Shown here: positions 12,543 through 22,739 of the stretch, in pieces | Layout: every line of letters starts with the position of its first letter | Numbering within the stretch: position 1 is the stretch's first letter | Source: Ctenosaura bakeri | Taxonomy: Eukaryota > Chordata > Lepidosauria > Squamata > Iguanidae | Direction: 5' to 3' | DNA: 64,000 nt | NCBI GenBank assembly: GCA_948474755.1 | Contig: CAOLHI010000487.1 | Span: 124,001-188,000, forward strand | Made by a program: the position numbers and the translations under genes | Notes under the pieces: generated by a model | Told to the model about the DNA's origin: nothing | The model's input: the letters and a program-made list of their open reading frames with translations, nothing else | Databases searched by the model: none

Positions 12543-12772
12543 ATCAAAAGCCAGGGTGAGGCGGTGGTTTCAGTTCTGGACTAGGACTCCAAAGACCAGG
12601 GATTGTATCCCTGTTTTGCCATGAAAACTCATTGGGTGACCCTGGGCAAGTCATACTCTTAGGGGAAGACAATGACAAACCCTTTCTGAACAAATCCTGC
12701 CAACAAAATTCAGTGATATGCTTGTCTTAGAGTCACCATAATTCAGAAATGACACAAAGGCACAAAACAAGT
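12543..12772 (+). repeat. Sauria-type tRNA SINE, diverged
   Basis: Starts agccagggtgaggcggtggt with tRNA-like boxes (gaccagggattgtatccctg). It continues with cattgggtgaccctgggcaa and ends near cacaaaggcacaaaacaag. Full length but strongly diverged. Confidence 0.8.
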
Positions 12773-12877
12773 TTATCACTAATGTAATACATGTGGCTTT
12801 AACTTACTATGCTGAAAGCTGATATGCCATGTTACTGGCTGACAAGCAGATGATTCAGGAAATCACATACCATATTG

Positions 12878-13445
12878 TTGTTATGGGCTTCTTATTGGGA
12901 TCAGGTAATGGCAACTCTTTATGAACACCAGGGCCATTTCCGCACTAGACTGTTATAATGCTATTATGAATCCTGGGGTTTGTGGTTTCGGGAGGGACTG
13001 GCTGACTCCTCCTGAAACTGCAAACCCCAGGATTCCATAGGATGTTGAAAGTGGAATAATAGCGCTATAACAGTCTAGTGAGGAAATGGCTCAGGATCCA
13101 GTTCTTGGCTCTGGAAGAGGTTAACTAGAATACCAGGCTGCCAGTGTGGTGGATTACAGCTTGGAGACTGCAACTCCTTGCTCACCATGGAAACCCACTG
13201 AGTGACTTCATACAAGTCACATTCTCTCAGCCACAGAGGAATAGGAAAGCAACCCCCCCAACACACAAATCTTGCCAAGAAAGCCCTATGACAGGTTCAC
13301 CTTAGGGTTGCTGGAAGTTGGAAATCACTTGAAGGCAAAAAAGTAGTAACAATCGTTCTTATGGATTTCATATTGGGATCAAGGAATGACAACTTTATGA
13401 ATGCCAGGATCTAATCCTTGACTCAGGGAGAGGCTATCCAGTATA
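12878..13445 (+). repeat. duplicated unclassified repeat around a SINE and a MITE
   Basis: One unit at 12,878-12,930 plus 13,091-13,135 (tattgggatcaggtaatggc, gttcttggctctgg) matches a second unit at about 13,350-13,445 (tattgggatcaaggaatgac, ccttgactcagggag). A MITE splits the first unit. A plus-strand Sauria-type SINE (about 13,120-13,345) lies between the two. The second unit shows what the first looked like before the MITE inserted. Confidence 0.65.
12931..13090. mobile_element. palindromic MITE, GGGCCATTTCC ends
   Basis: The 160-bp element runs from gggccatttccgcactagac to gtctagtgaggaaatggc, with complementary halves around 13,010. It is flanked by CCA and TCA. The paralogous uninterrupted site at about 13,404-13,412 (atgccagga) has a single CA, consistent with a 3-bp target duplication. 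It encodes no protein and must have moved using another element's transposase. Confidence 0.8.
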
Positions 13446-13715
13446 CCACTAACTGTCCACTGTCTTTGTAAGGGAGACCCTGACTATTTCTATTTTAAGT
13501 TGCTTAACAAACCAGGTTCTACAGTTTGCTCAGTCTCAAGTTATTCACTATAAACAATCAAGGACTTTTCATTTCATGAAAATAAACTGGTCTAACCACC
13601 CTTTCCTCTGGAACATTGTGGACCTTTTACTCTCTCTACACGGGTAAGATGTGCGTACACACACGCACGCACACACACAGAGCACTTGGGCTGTAATAAG
13701 CTAAAGCTGAAGAAC
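13446..13715. other. unique sequence with CA-rich microsatellite
   Basis: A short acacacacgcacgcacacac run lies around 13,655-13,680. Nothing else was recognised. Confidence 0.4.
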
Positions 13716-13846
13716 AGTAGTTTCCAAACATAGATCCCCAGATGACCTTAGAGTTTAATGCCCAGAAGCCCCAGCGAATGCAGCCAGGGGTTCTGGAAGC
13801 TGTAGTGCAACATCTGGATCATTATATATGGCAGCCCATTTTAGAC
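13716..13846. repeat. short inverted-repeat MITE, degenerate
   Basis: A degenerate member of the gaggtggg/actacaactcccat family. The inverted cues are gatccccagatgacct and gtgcaacatctggatc. Confidence 0.5.
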
Positions 13847-15813
13847 TGTCATCTATTTTGTGTTGTGGGACAGCAGCAGGAATGACACAGTTTAAAAGAC
13901 AAGCAAATGTAAATAGGGAGCAGAACATAAGCTTCCTAGATAATGTGATAATCTGTATCCTCTACTCAGTTGTAAATTAACATGTTTTACTGGTTAGTTT
14001 AGCCAATTAATATGCATATTTAACATGCATCATTCCCAAGGAAATATGCATTAACTATCAATAGGAAACAATCTAAATAAGACCTTTCATTTGGTTATTT
14101 AAATTATAATTTAAAAAGCTGATTTAAGCTAATCATCCTTTTCTTCCCAGTCCCCCATCCATGCCATCATAGCCTTCTGTAGGTGATGTTCCAACACTCT
14201 TATGGAAGCTAATACTCTGAACCTTATTAAAAACAGCACCATATATGATTTAACTGTACACAACAGCTGTTTCTATGACCATGTATATAACTGCTAATAG
14301 AAAGAATTTTTAAAATGGTGTTGAGTCTGCAGTTCCCAAGCCCTTTCACTAGACTCTAGATAGATTTCCTTATGTGAAGTATCAAACAGCTTAGAAACAT
14401 GAACACAACATTTTTTTAAAAGCCACTTTACTGATTTATACAAACTACAGATATCTGTTGCAGACTCAAGCACTCCATAAATAGATAGTGATCACAGCTG
14501 GCATAATTCAGTGATCTAGGCATCAAACAGGTAGGGGTTTTTGAAGATCCAAACTTTTTTGCATTAGCAGGAACCAACTTAAAAAGATGTCAAGTTTTCA
14601 AGAAATGGGATCATTCTCAAAAGAGAGAAAGGACAGCATTTCATCTTGGTAACACATTTAGCATGGGTACAAACATAATAGAGCAGGAATGCCAGCCAGT
14701 CACAACAAATAAGCACAACTGTGTTAAAATTAGAATTATACAGCACAGTGTAAGGCTGCAACTCTACACCCACTTGCCCATGAGCAAGCCTCTTTTGTAT
14801 TTAGCAAGACCTACTTTGGAGTGTACAGAACTTCAAGTAAACCTGACAAACGCAGCAAAGCAGTTTTTAAAAGTCACTATGAAAAATGTAAAATGGCTAG
14901 AAACCTTGAAGCTGCAGGAAATGCAGGCCTTGTTTTTTCCTCCTCAAGGCCACACAGAAATTTTGGGGAAAATCAAACTATATGCAATACTTCTTTTCAT
15001 ATCAAACTTAAACTTATTCTACTTACTTAGCAACCTAAAATGCTTCATTCATAACTTGGTTAGCACACGAAATCATATTATTCAGCATGAGATTATGAAA
15101 TTTAGCTATATAAAAGTCTTGGGTTTGTGCAAGTAAGTATGTGAACACTCCCCACACTAAAGAAAAAACATAAATTACTGCACTCTGTGCTACCTAAGCA
15201 ACGATCTAAGTTTTTGCCATCTAAAAGCAAGAAAAAAATGAACACAGGAACAGAAAGTTTTATCATTCTCAAAATGCAAAGGAACACTCCCATGAATCAA
15301 AATCATAAAGACTAGCCTAGCTGCATATTTGGGTAGAACGCTTAATTCAAGGCTGAAAATGCTGGGTTCTTCAATAGTTTCACAAGAAACCCCCCTCTGC
15401 TTTCTCATGAAGGTGGAAGCACTCTCTAGGAACAATATACATTTTGGATCTGGATATTGTATATGACTACAGTACACATAGGAATTATTCTTCAATTCTG
15501 TAGACCGTCTAACATATACATCTCCATACTATGTACTTTCCAGAATTTTGAGTGAGTGAAACTTTGTCTTAAAAGGCTTTTGAAGCATCCTCAAAGAGAA
15601 CACAGGCTAGCAGAGGGGCTCCCTTACAACATTCCCCAAAGTTTCCATAGGAAAACCGATAAATTGTGTTTTTACCCAGACTTTAGTCACCTCTAGTCAC
15701 AAGCTAACTGGTTCCTGTACATAGTACTGAGGTACTTGATGTTTATGCCAATTTAACTTACTTAAGAGATGAGTTAGGTGACTGGTTAACACGTGTGTGT
15801 GAATCTTACTTAC
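13847..15813. other. repeat-poor AT-rich sequence
   Basis: No recognised repeats. A 157-codon plus-strand frame (14,663-15,136) and overlapping minus-strand frames (15,102-15,495) have no family resemblance and weak splice context. The low repeat density resembles intron or conserved flank. Confidence 0.4.
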
Positions 15814-15853
15814 TGACCAGGTGGTGATGAGACTCTCCTTCCCGTGAAAAGGA
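15814..15853 (-). CDS. candidate 40-nt internal exon
   Basis: This has the best splice context in the window. The minus strand has a long pyrimidine tract and acceptor (ccttcctctgcttcacatca then cacacag, AG at 15,854-15,855), 40 nt of sequence, then the donor GTAAGT (15,808-15,813). All three frames are open; in phase 0 it reads SFSREGESHHHLV with one base over. That exit phase fits the candidate exon at 9,359-9,469, and its entry phase fits the candidate exon at 22,317-22,375. I do not recognise the protein. A 40-nt open stretch is weak evidence on its own, so the support is the paired splice sites. Confidence 0.28.
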
Positions 15854-17311
15854 CTGTGTGTGATGTGAAGCAGAGGAAGGGCTAACCACGGTTCAATATC
15901 ATGTTTCTACTCTCATACCTTACAAAGTTCTACAGAAAGGAAAGTTTATTCTGGTTACTCACAGAAACAAATCCATGAGTTGGGGGTTATTTATGAAACC
16001 TTACTAGTTGTTTTTCTTCTAACAAAGAGGAAAGAGAAATAGACTGGTCTTTTTTTGAAAATGTTGACACACACAATTAATCATTACTAAAAAATTACTT
16101 TTGCTTTTTAAAGTAGAATATCCTGACATGTTTATAATTTATAAGTGTTCTGAAATAAAAGGTTTGAAGACATCTCAAGTCTCTTGGTACTTCCAAAATT
16201 AACAAACTATTACTGTTTTATTTTAAAAAAAATTACTTCTGACTTTTTTTGATATCAACACAGAAAATAACTTCTCAAATGCCTGCAAAAGTCTATTTTC
16301 AACACGTCTAGAATCCTGGAGGAAAAGCACACACTTTATCAGACTATATACACAACTAACATCATCGTTTTAAAGGGTTCTGGTTCAAATAAAAAAAATC
16401 AGTTAACATTTCAAGCATGTATGTGGTTCAATATCTACATTAATAGCATACAGAACAAGGGCGAAACAATGACTTTTCATTTAGATTTTATTCCCATCTA
16501 TTTTGAAAAGGTTCAAAATAATCAGAACTGGACACTGCTATCCTCATATTTTTGCAGGATTCAAGAACTGGATACCTATAGTCAAGATCCTATAACAACA
16601 ATGAATTTGGTATTATCTTTAGCAACCGACATGACTAAGGCATTCTTTTTCCCATCTGTGTATACCTGAAGGAATTGTGCTTTACATTCTTAGGAACAAC
16701 ATACTCACTTTTTCACATACAAACCACTTGACTATGGAATAAAAATAATTTATTTTTTGCTAATACATTTCAAGTTGTTTTCAATATGCTCTGCAATTAC
16801 ACTCCTATTTCAAAGCAAAATACTGACTTGGGAAATTTTCTGTTAAATACTGAATAAACTGGAGAAGTGTGGGGCTCCATGGTGCAGTGTTAGCACTGTA
16901 AGATTCCAAAGAAACCAGCACACAAAATAATTTAGGATCTGCCTTTCATGTGGTTTTAAGCCGTACAAATATTTAGGTTTCACTGCTGTACCCACTTATC
17001 TAAATTTAAGTCCCACTGAACTCAATAGTATGAACTCACTATGTATGGTTATTCAGAGTCGTACATAATTCTGCTACAGAGTTGTTCAGAACCAGAATCC
17101 TGGGGATTATATCCAACAGCTTTCATACATGTACCAGATTCTCCTGATTTCTCATTTCAGAGTTTTGTGTGCAAAAACCAGACTGGCCATGCACCACCTA
17201 GGCAAAAGGATCTCCATGACAAATTAACAGAGTTTACTCAACATCATCTTTACTGGATATTACTGTTCATTAGGTAAATGATACAAATAGCATATAATAG
17301 ACTAAGTAAGA
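15854..17311. other. AT-rich unique sequence
   Basis: No repeat was recognised except fragments near 16,990-17,040 with the aagtcccactgaactcaata motif, which is common in squamate interspersed repeats. The plus-strand frames at 16,421 and 17,041 are unsupported. Confidence 0.35.
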
Positions 17312-17450
17312 GGTGGAAATGAGGCCTCCAGATGTTCTTGGATTGCATTTCCCAGTGTTCTTCACCACTACGTTGGTGAGGGCTGATAGGAGCTGCACCC
17401 AATAACATGTGAAAGGGAGCAAAATTTCCATTCCTGATCTTACAAATCCA
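17312..17450. repeat. short inverted-repeat MITE
   Basis: Family as at 4,649: gaggtggaaatgaggcctcc, then cattcctgatcttaca in inverted arrangement. A related fragment (gcacttacataggcc) follows at 17,475-17,520. Confidence 0.5.
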
Positions 17451-17622
17451 CTTAATAAATGGGACATGCTAGCACTGCACTTACATAGGCCCTATTGATT
17501 TAACGGGTTTACTTATGTCCTGACTTAACTGGATTTAGTGCAGGTTTTGCTTAGGAAAAGCTCATCTTGGTACTCATCAGATTTAAAAATCTGAAGAGCA
17601 GTGTAGAAAACCTACAACTGAA

Positions 17623-17685
17623 ATGTTAGCATTTCATTTGAAATATTTTCTCACCCTTAAAATATTTGAAATGAAATGCTAACAT
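17623..17685. repeat. 27-bp inverted repeat with 9-nt loop
   Basis: The arms 17,623-17,649 and 17,659-17,685 are complementary at 26 of 27 positions, starting ATGTTAGCATTTCATTT and enclosing the loop ctcaccctt. Transcribed on either strand it would fold into a long, almost perfect hairpin. It is AT-rich and does not have the ends of the MITE families found elsewhere in the window. It could be a precursor-like hairpin RNA, a tiny MITE core or a replication-born palindrome. The sequence does not decide. Confidence 0.75.
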
Positions 17686-17897
17686 CACATTTTTAGTTAA
17701 AATAAAACCCTGAAAATACTTCTGATGTACACAGATGCTAAGCAATGATTTTAAATCTAAGCTTCTAACTTAGCGTTTGCCTTCTTAGCCAGGAAGAGCA
17801 AAAACTGTCTTGAGCTAAACTAAAGGGCAAATGGAACTGGCACTTCTCCGACCATTACTAGAGGCACTCTAAACTATGCGTACATTTCTCTTGACTC

Positions 17898-18161
17898 TCA
17901 TTTTAACAAGTCATAATTGGCATTTTTGGTGTGGTTCTGTTTGCATTTGCTTTTGCCATTGTTGGTCACTCTGAATGCCCTTTGGCTTTTTTTTTTTTTT
18001 TTGGGAAAAAGATGGGTTATATATTTAATAACATTTCTGAGGCTGCAAAGCCAGGCCAGAGTATATTCATCAATGTGATGGCAAGTACAAGAACCTCCTC
18101 TTCTATTCAAAAGAATCAGCAGGACTTTGAGACAAGTTCAAGGAGGAATAACTCAGCAATA
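17898..18161. other. unique sequence with an 18-bp T run
   Basis: A T-tract near 17,985-18,003 is the only notable feature. Confidence 0.4.
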
Positions 18162-18300
18162 TGAATACCCAGGTACTGTAGGATATATTTCAGAGGAAGG
18201 ACCTGGCAACACCACCCCTGAATATTCCTTGCCTAAGGAACCCTATTAAATTCATGGGGTTGCCATAAGATGACAGGAAACTTATAGGTATATACACATG
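18162..18300 (+). repeat. 5S-type SINE, tail part
   Basis: Contains the tail module of the 5S SINE at 61,921: cccaggtactgtaggatata, attccttgcctaaggaaccc, then cataagatgacaggaaactt. The 5S head is missing or unrecognisable. Confidence 0.65.
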
Positions 18301-18477
18301 CACAGGGTGCTCAACTCCATTGCAGTGAGAAAGCAGGAGGCAGTAAGGAAGGATAACACAACAGTGGCAGGCAAGCAATGACACTGGTAATATCTAAAAA
18401 TACACGTTGAAAGATCTACAAGGTTGTGAAAACATTTGGTCTCCTGACAATTTAAAAAAACTAACACATAATGTTGG

Positions 18478-18655
18478 ACAGCCAGTATGATGTACTGGTT
18501 TGAGCACTGGACTATGACCTTGCAGACCAGGGTTTGATTCCCTGCTTGGCCACATAAACCCACTCGGTGACTCTGGGCACACACTCTAGATAGGTTCACC
18601 TTTGGGTTACCATAACTCAGAAACAACTTGAAGTCACATAACGATAACAAAATCT
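18478..18655 (+). repeat. Sauria-type tRNA SINE, internally deleted
   Basis: Starts gacagccagtatgatgtact, with a B-box-like gggtttgattccctgc. The section between gactctgggcac and gataggttcacctt is deleted. It ends cttgaagtcacataacgata. Confidence 0.85.
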
Positions 18656-19097
18656 GTAATGCAAACATTTACCTTAATAATTACAGTCAGTTCTGTCTAT
18701 TTTTTTCCAAGTGCAGAGTGGATAACACTACAAGGCCAGGTGACTTAAATTGTGAAACAGTATTTTTTAAAAATTAAACTTGCTGCAGAGGCATAAATTA
18801 ACCTTTTGTTCAGAAAAAGCAACTTTCAAAACAGAGTGAACACAAGATGCCCAGATGGTATAATACTGCCCACAGATCGCATTTATTAGGTTTTTAAAAA
18901 TTAATCAAACAGACTAATGAAGCTATTACAGAAGTGATTTCAGTATAGTGTTGCTTTTAGCCTGATCTTACATGTGCTTATCTAAAAATAATTTTCTAAA
19001 AGGTAGCCATGTTAGTCTCTTACAAAATAAAAAGAATGCAAGTAAAGTTCACTGAGAGTTTCACAGTACAATTTTATGCATACTGACACAGTAGTAG
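18656..19097. other. AT-rich unique sequence
   Basis: Near 19,010-19,060 a fragment (ggtagccatgttagtctctt) resembles the head of the repeat seen at 55,316, 60,240 and 61,085. The rest is unrecognised. Confidence 0.4.
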
Positions 19098-19830
19098 TGC
19101 CTTGCAGAAATCTTCATTTCCCATGGACTTTTCTACATTTTGTTGCATCATAACCTGAAAAGGAAATGGATTTAATTGGCACTGCTACTATTTAATGTAC
19201 ACCAAGGTCTTTACTCCTGTTACTGTGTAAAATATTTTACAACACTAAGGTTACTAAATAAAAAAAAAACCCACCAACTTGCTGCTTGTTGATTGCATAA
19301 GCATTCACCCCCACATGAATGCAATCATTTTGGCAACAAACATCTTTGGCAGAAATTATAGCCTCAAGTCTTCTTGGGTAAGTCTCTATAGAAGTCTCTT
19401 CTAATAAATCTCAGCTTTGGGGGGATGTGCAGGTGACCATCCTCTGGATGGCTTTTCCCATCTCAGCTTTCGATCTCTCCAACTTCTTCAGATTTACTAC
19501 TGGCCTCTTGGTTGCTTTCCAACTATGCCTTCTTATCCAATCACAACCTTCTCCAGGCAAGGTCGCAGTTAAGCCTTACTCTTCGCAGTGTCTTGCAACA
19601 TATCTAACACAGCTCTGGGTGATTTTTTTTTAAAAAAAATACTGGTGCTTCTGCATAACATTACCCCAAACTTGTTCTGATAGCTCCTTGGTCTTCAGGA
19701 CGCTGTTTGCTCAGGTATGTTCCTCAAGGAACTATGAGGCCTCCCACAAACAGGGGCCTTTCATCTAAGATCATGAAACACTGCATGACAGTGGACTCCA
19801 ACTATGCATGTAACTTCCAGAGAAAAGAGG
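19098..19830 (-). mobile_element. Tc1-like DNA transposon remnant
   Basis: The plus strand carries a diverged Tc1-type end (gtgccttgcagaaatcttca, ggacttttctacattttgtt, catttt..caacaaacatc). It is followed by reverse-complement coding remnants (attatagcctcaagtcttct, cttgg ttgctttcc) and an end-like section gtggactccaac near 19,800. The transposase frame is broken by many stops and large deletions, so it is inactive. The assignment rests on resemblance to vertebrate Tc1 elements. Confidence 0.6.
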
Positions 19831-20141
19831 GTTGCACAGGACTTATTTAGGCATATAACTGCATTAACGGTCAATACCTATGCAACTTGCTTACTTAGGT
19901 TTTGTTCACAACAAAAATACTTCATACTTTTCAGTACTGAGTATATTGTTGACATCAAGTGGAAGCAATGCCAATTAAACCCATATGAACTCCAAGCTGT
20001 AAAACAAAATGTAGAAAAGTCAAAGGGGTAAATTCCTCTGCAAAGCAATGTCTCATTCTTTTTAGTAACGTTTATGTTCAGTAAAATATAGAATTACAGG
20101 TTAAATCCAATCACTAGTTCCCAACTAAGTGAGACCTAGTG

Positions 20142-20916
20142 CAGTGGTTCTCAACCTTCCTAATGCCGCGACCCCTTAATACAGTTCCTCATGTTGTGGT
20201 GACCCCCAACCATACAATCATGTTCTTTCTTTCTTTCTTAGTTAGTTATTTCCAACATCAAATAGATTGGAAACACTGCCCTAAATCACTGCTCTGGATA
20301 GACTTCTAATGCCTAAAAACTGGTAACCCTCCCCCCTTTTTAAGCACAGAAAGCGTCCATCAATGCCAGAATTAAGGCAGTACTTATAGTTCTGAATGTT
20401 GGGTTTCCACAGTTCAAAAAGCCAGTCACTCCCAAAGGCAATGCCAAAACAGCCCACATTTTACACAAGGTGCAGGGAGGAAAGGACAGGGAGAGAGGAA
20501 AAATGGTGGCAGTATGAGCAGACGCGTTTTCTTTCCCTCCCTCCCTCCCTCCCTCCCTTAAAGGAAGTGCAGGCGCTGAACACACAAAAAGCGAGGAATG
20601 CAAGACAGTCAGGGCGAAGAACACAACATGTGCATGTGGCAAGCGCCAAGGGTCCACGCACAATAAAAGCGAGAGGGTAAAGTCATCCTGGCTATTTCTG
20701 CACTAGACTGTTATAGCACTATAATTCCACTTTCACCATCCTATGGAATCCTGGGGTTTGCAGTTTGAACCCCAGCGCAGGGGTCTCAGAAGCACTGCTC
20801 CCATTGGCTGTGAGGCCACATTCTTTTAAAAGGGGGGCAGGATTGAGGAGCGGCGACCCCTGTGAAATGGTCGTTCGACCCCCGAAGGGGTCCCGACCCC
20901 CGGTTGAGAACCACTG
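20142..20916 (+). mobile_element. SPIN-ended nonautonomous hAT element
   Basis: The ends are CAGTGGTTCTCAACC and GGTTGAGAACCACTG, with the SPIN-like first section (aatgccgcgaccccttaata, cctcatgttgtggtgacccc) and last section (gcgacccctgtgaaatggtc). An exact 8-bp duplication ACCTAGTG flanks it (20,134-20,141 and 20,917-20,924), as expected for hAT. The middle is not the usual SPIN filler. It has a CpG-containing stretch (20,340-20,690), a (CCCT)n run at 20,535-20,560 and half of a GGCCATTTCC-type MITE (about 20,692-20,770). No transposase is encoded. The 26,699-27,498 element has the same structure in reverse. Confidence 0.92.
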
Positions 20917-20924
20917 ACCTAGTG

Positions 20925-22316
20925 GATCAACTGCTGAATCAACACTTCTGTAACACTTCCCATTGATTCAACATGTTTATTTTTGCTAGTAAACAACTGG
21001 TTTAAGATGTAAATCTACCACCCACAGTGTACACTTACCTTGGGATAAGTCACACTGAATCTGTAGGCTTGATAAGACAGACCACATATTAATGTAAACT
21101 TTGAGAAGTGTGTACTAACATGTTATTTTCTAACACTTCACACATCTCTCCAATCAATATTCATTGGAACATGACAAATTACTTGTGTAGTAAGATGAAT
21201 ATACAATCCAAGTATAAAAGTCAGAAATACATGGAGATCTGTGGGTGTATTTTTGAAAACAAATCTAGTCTTTTTCCAAGTGAGTCCATGTGCAGAAGGC
21301 AGAAATCCAGCCTTTAAAAAAAATAACCCTTTAAAGCCAAGGAAAGCCTCCACTAGGTTCTGGATAAACATATTAACAAAGCATGCAGCTATACTTTGTC
21401 TCATTTATTATGAAGTACAATATTAGCATATTAATCCAAAATGTACATAGGATTATGCACACATTCAAATTTATACTATGATGCGCCCTCTTCTGGCGCA
21501 ACCTCCATATACATACATATACATTGCTCGTATTACAGTCAATGGAAAAAATGGCTGCATGTCTGCGCACATTGTGTCCACTGACTACAATGGGATGCAA
21601 CACTCATATTTTTTGTTTTACACAGGCATGCCTAGAGCAAAACCCCCACATAAAGGGAGTGCACACTGTACATAACAGATCACTTCACATTTCTCCTGTG
21701 TACTACCAGTTCAAAATAACATATGTACACAAACAGCTGTTGCAACAACAGAGACAATTACTGGATACAGCAGATGGTGGCATATACAAATATTACAGTA
21801 TTACTATTTAAAAAAGAATCATTGTTCTCACAGTAAATTGCTGTAATTCATGGAAAATGTCAGCTGCATCTTCAAATGGCACTATTGTGTTATATCAGTT
21901 CTGCTCCACTGAGATGCTGTGTTCTACCAGGCCTCACCATAACTAACTTAAAAGGTATCCCACTCCAGCTAGGGAGATCCATGTACTACATGCAGGCAAA
22001 CTGCTTCCTGAATTGAAGACTGATTCAATAACAGAACAAATGTGCACCTGTGAGACTGCAGTTTATCTGAGAGGTGCTGTTCTGAAAGGGCTTTCCACAT
22101 TTCTGCATATCTGCTATTGACATTCTTGTTCCACTAGCTGCACACTAACATTTGGTTTATATGCTAGCAGAGTAAGGCAGGAAGCACCGTTTTTTTAGTT
22201 CCTTTGTCATATCCTGAGCAGAAAAGAACTAGTAAGGCAGTTTCTGGAAAAACTGAGCTCTTCCAGATTCTCGAAATGTCCATTTTGCTGCTGCCAACCT
22301 GTTTTAGTTTACTTAC
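20925..22316. other. repeat-poor sequence left of the CpG island
   Basis: No repeats recognised except a taagtcacactgaatctgta fragment near 21,050 of a common squamate repeat. The open frames at 21,108-21,811 overlap on both strands and are unsupported. Confidence 0.4.
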
Positions 22317-22375
22317 ATTGAATTTAAGAGCTTTTACATAAGTTCTTTTTTTAAACTTCTTTGTTGCAAGGTGCA
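22317..22375 (-). CDS. candidate 59-nt exon nearest the CpG island
   Basis: On the minus strand a branch-point-like ctaaaat and the acceptor tgctctcag (AG at 22,376-22,377) precede 59 nt. The donor GTAAGT (22,311-22,316) follows. Only one of three frames is open, reading HLATKKFKKRTYVKALKFN, and it ends exactly on a codon boundary. That exit fits the phase-0 entry of the candidate exon at 15,814-15,853. The peptide is lysine-rich and I do not recognise it. It lies 400-2,200 bp downstream of the CpG island in the proposed direction, where a second exon would be plausible. The splice motifs are direct observations; the gene model is inference. Confidence 0.3.
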
Positions 22376-22739
22376 CTGAGAGCATTTTAGTAGAAAAATA
22401 AACTGTGTACTCAAACATAGGGATACGGGTAATAAGAGAAAGAAAAACCATGATTATTTAAATCTGAAATATGAATGAGTTAAAAAGGCAGGCCAAAAAC
22501 CAAAGGAGTTTTTTCCCCCAAACACACAGAGCAATATAATTCTCTCAGGGCAAGCTAGGAATGGGCTTTCCTATCTTTACTGACTTGTCAGGTGTCTGGG
22601 ATCATCCGTAAAAATGAACGAACAGAGGAATCTGAGAACAAAAGAGTCGTGCATGGGTGGCTGTCCCCTGCATGGTCTCTGTGTGTGTGTGTAAATTAAA
22701 ACACGTGCATAAGGCCTTATCATTTAAATCTACAACTCA

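Noticed and set aside
20340..20680. Frames of 66-107 codons conserved between the two SPIN-ended elements.
   Set aside because: The conservation comes from the transposon copies being related; low-complexity (GGGA)n shapes the frame and no start or domain is convincing.
21030..21060. A consensus minus-strand donor (AAG|GTAAGT) with an acceptor 22 nt away.
   Set aside because: The sequence is the common squamate repeat motif with cttaccttgggataagtcac, so the splice-like pattern comes from a repeat.
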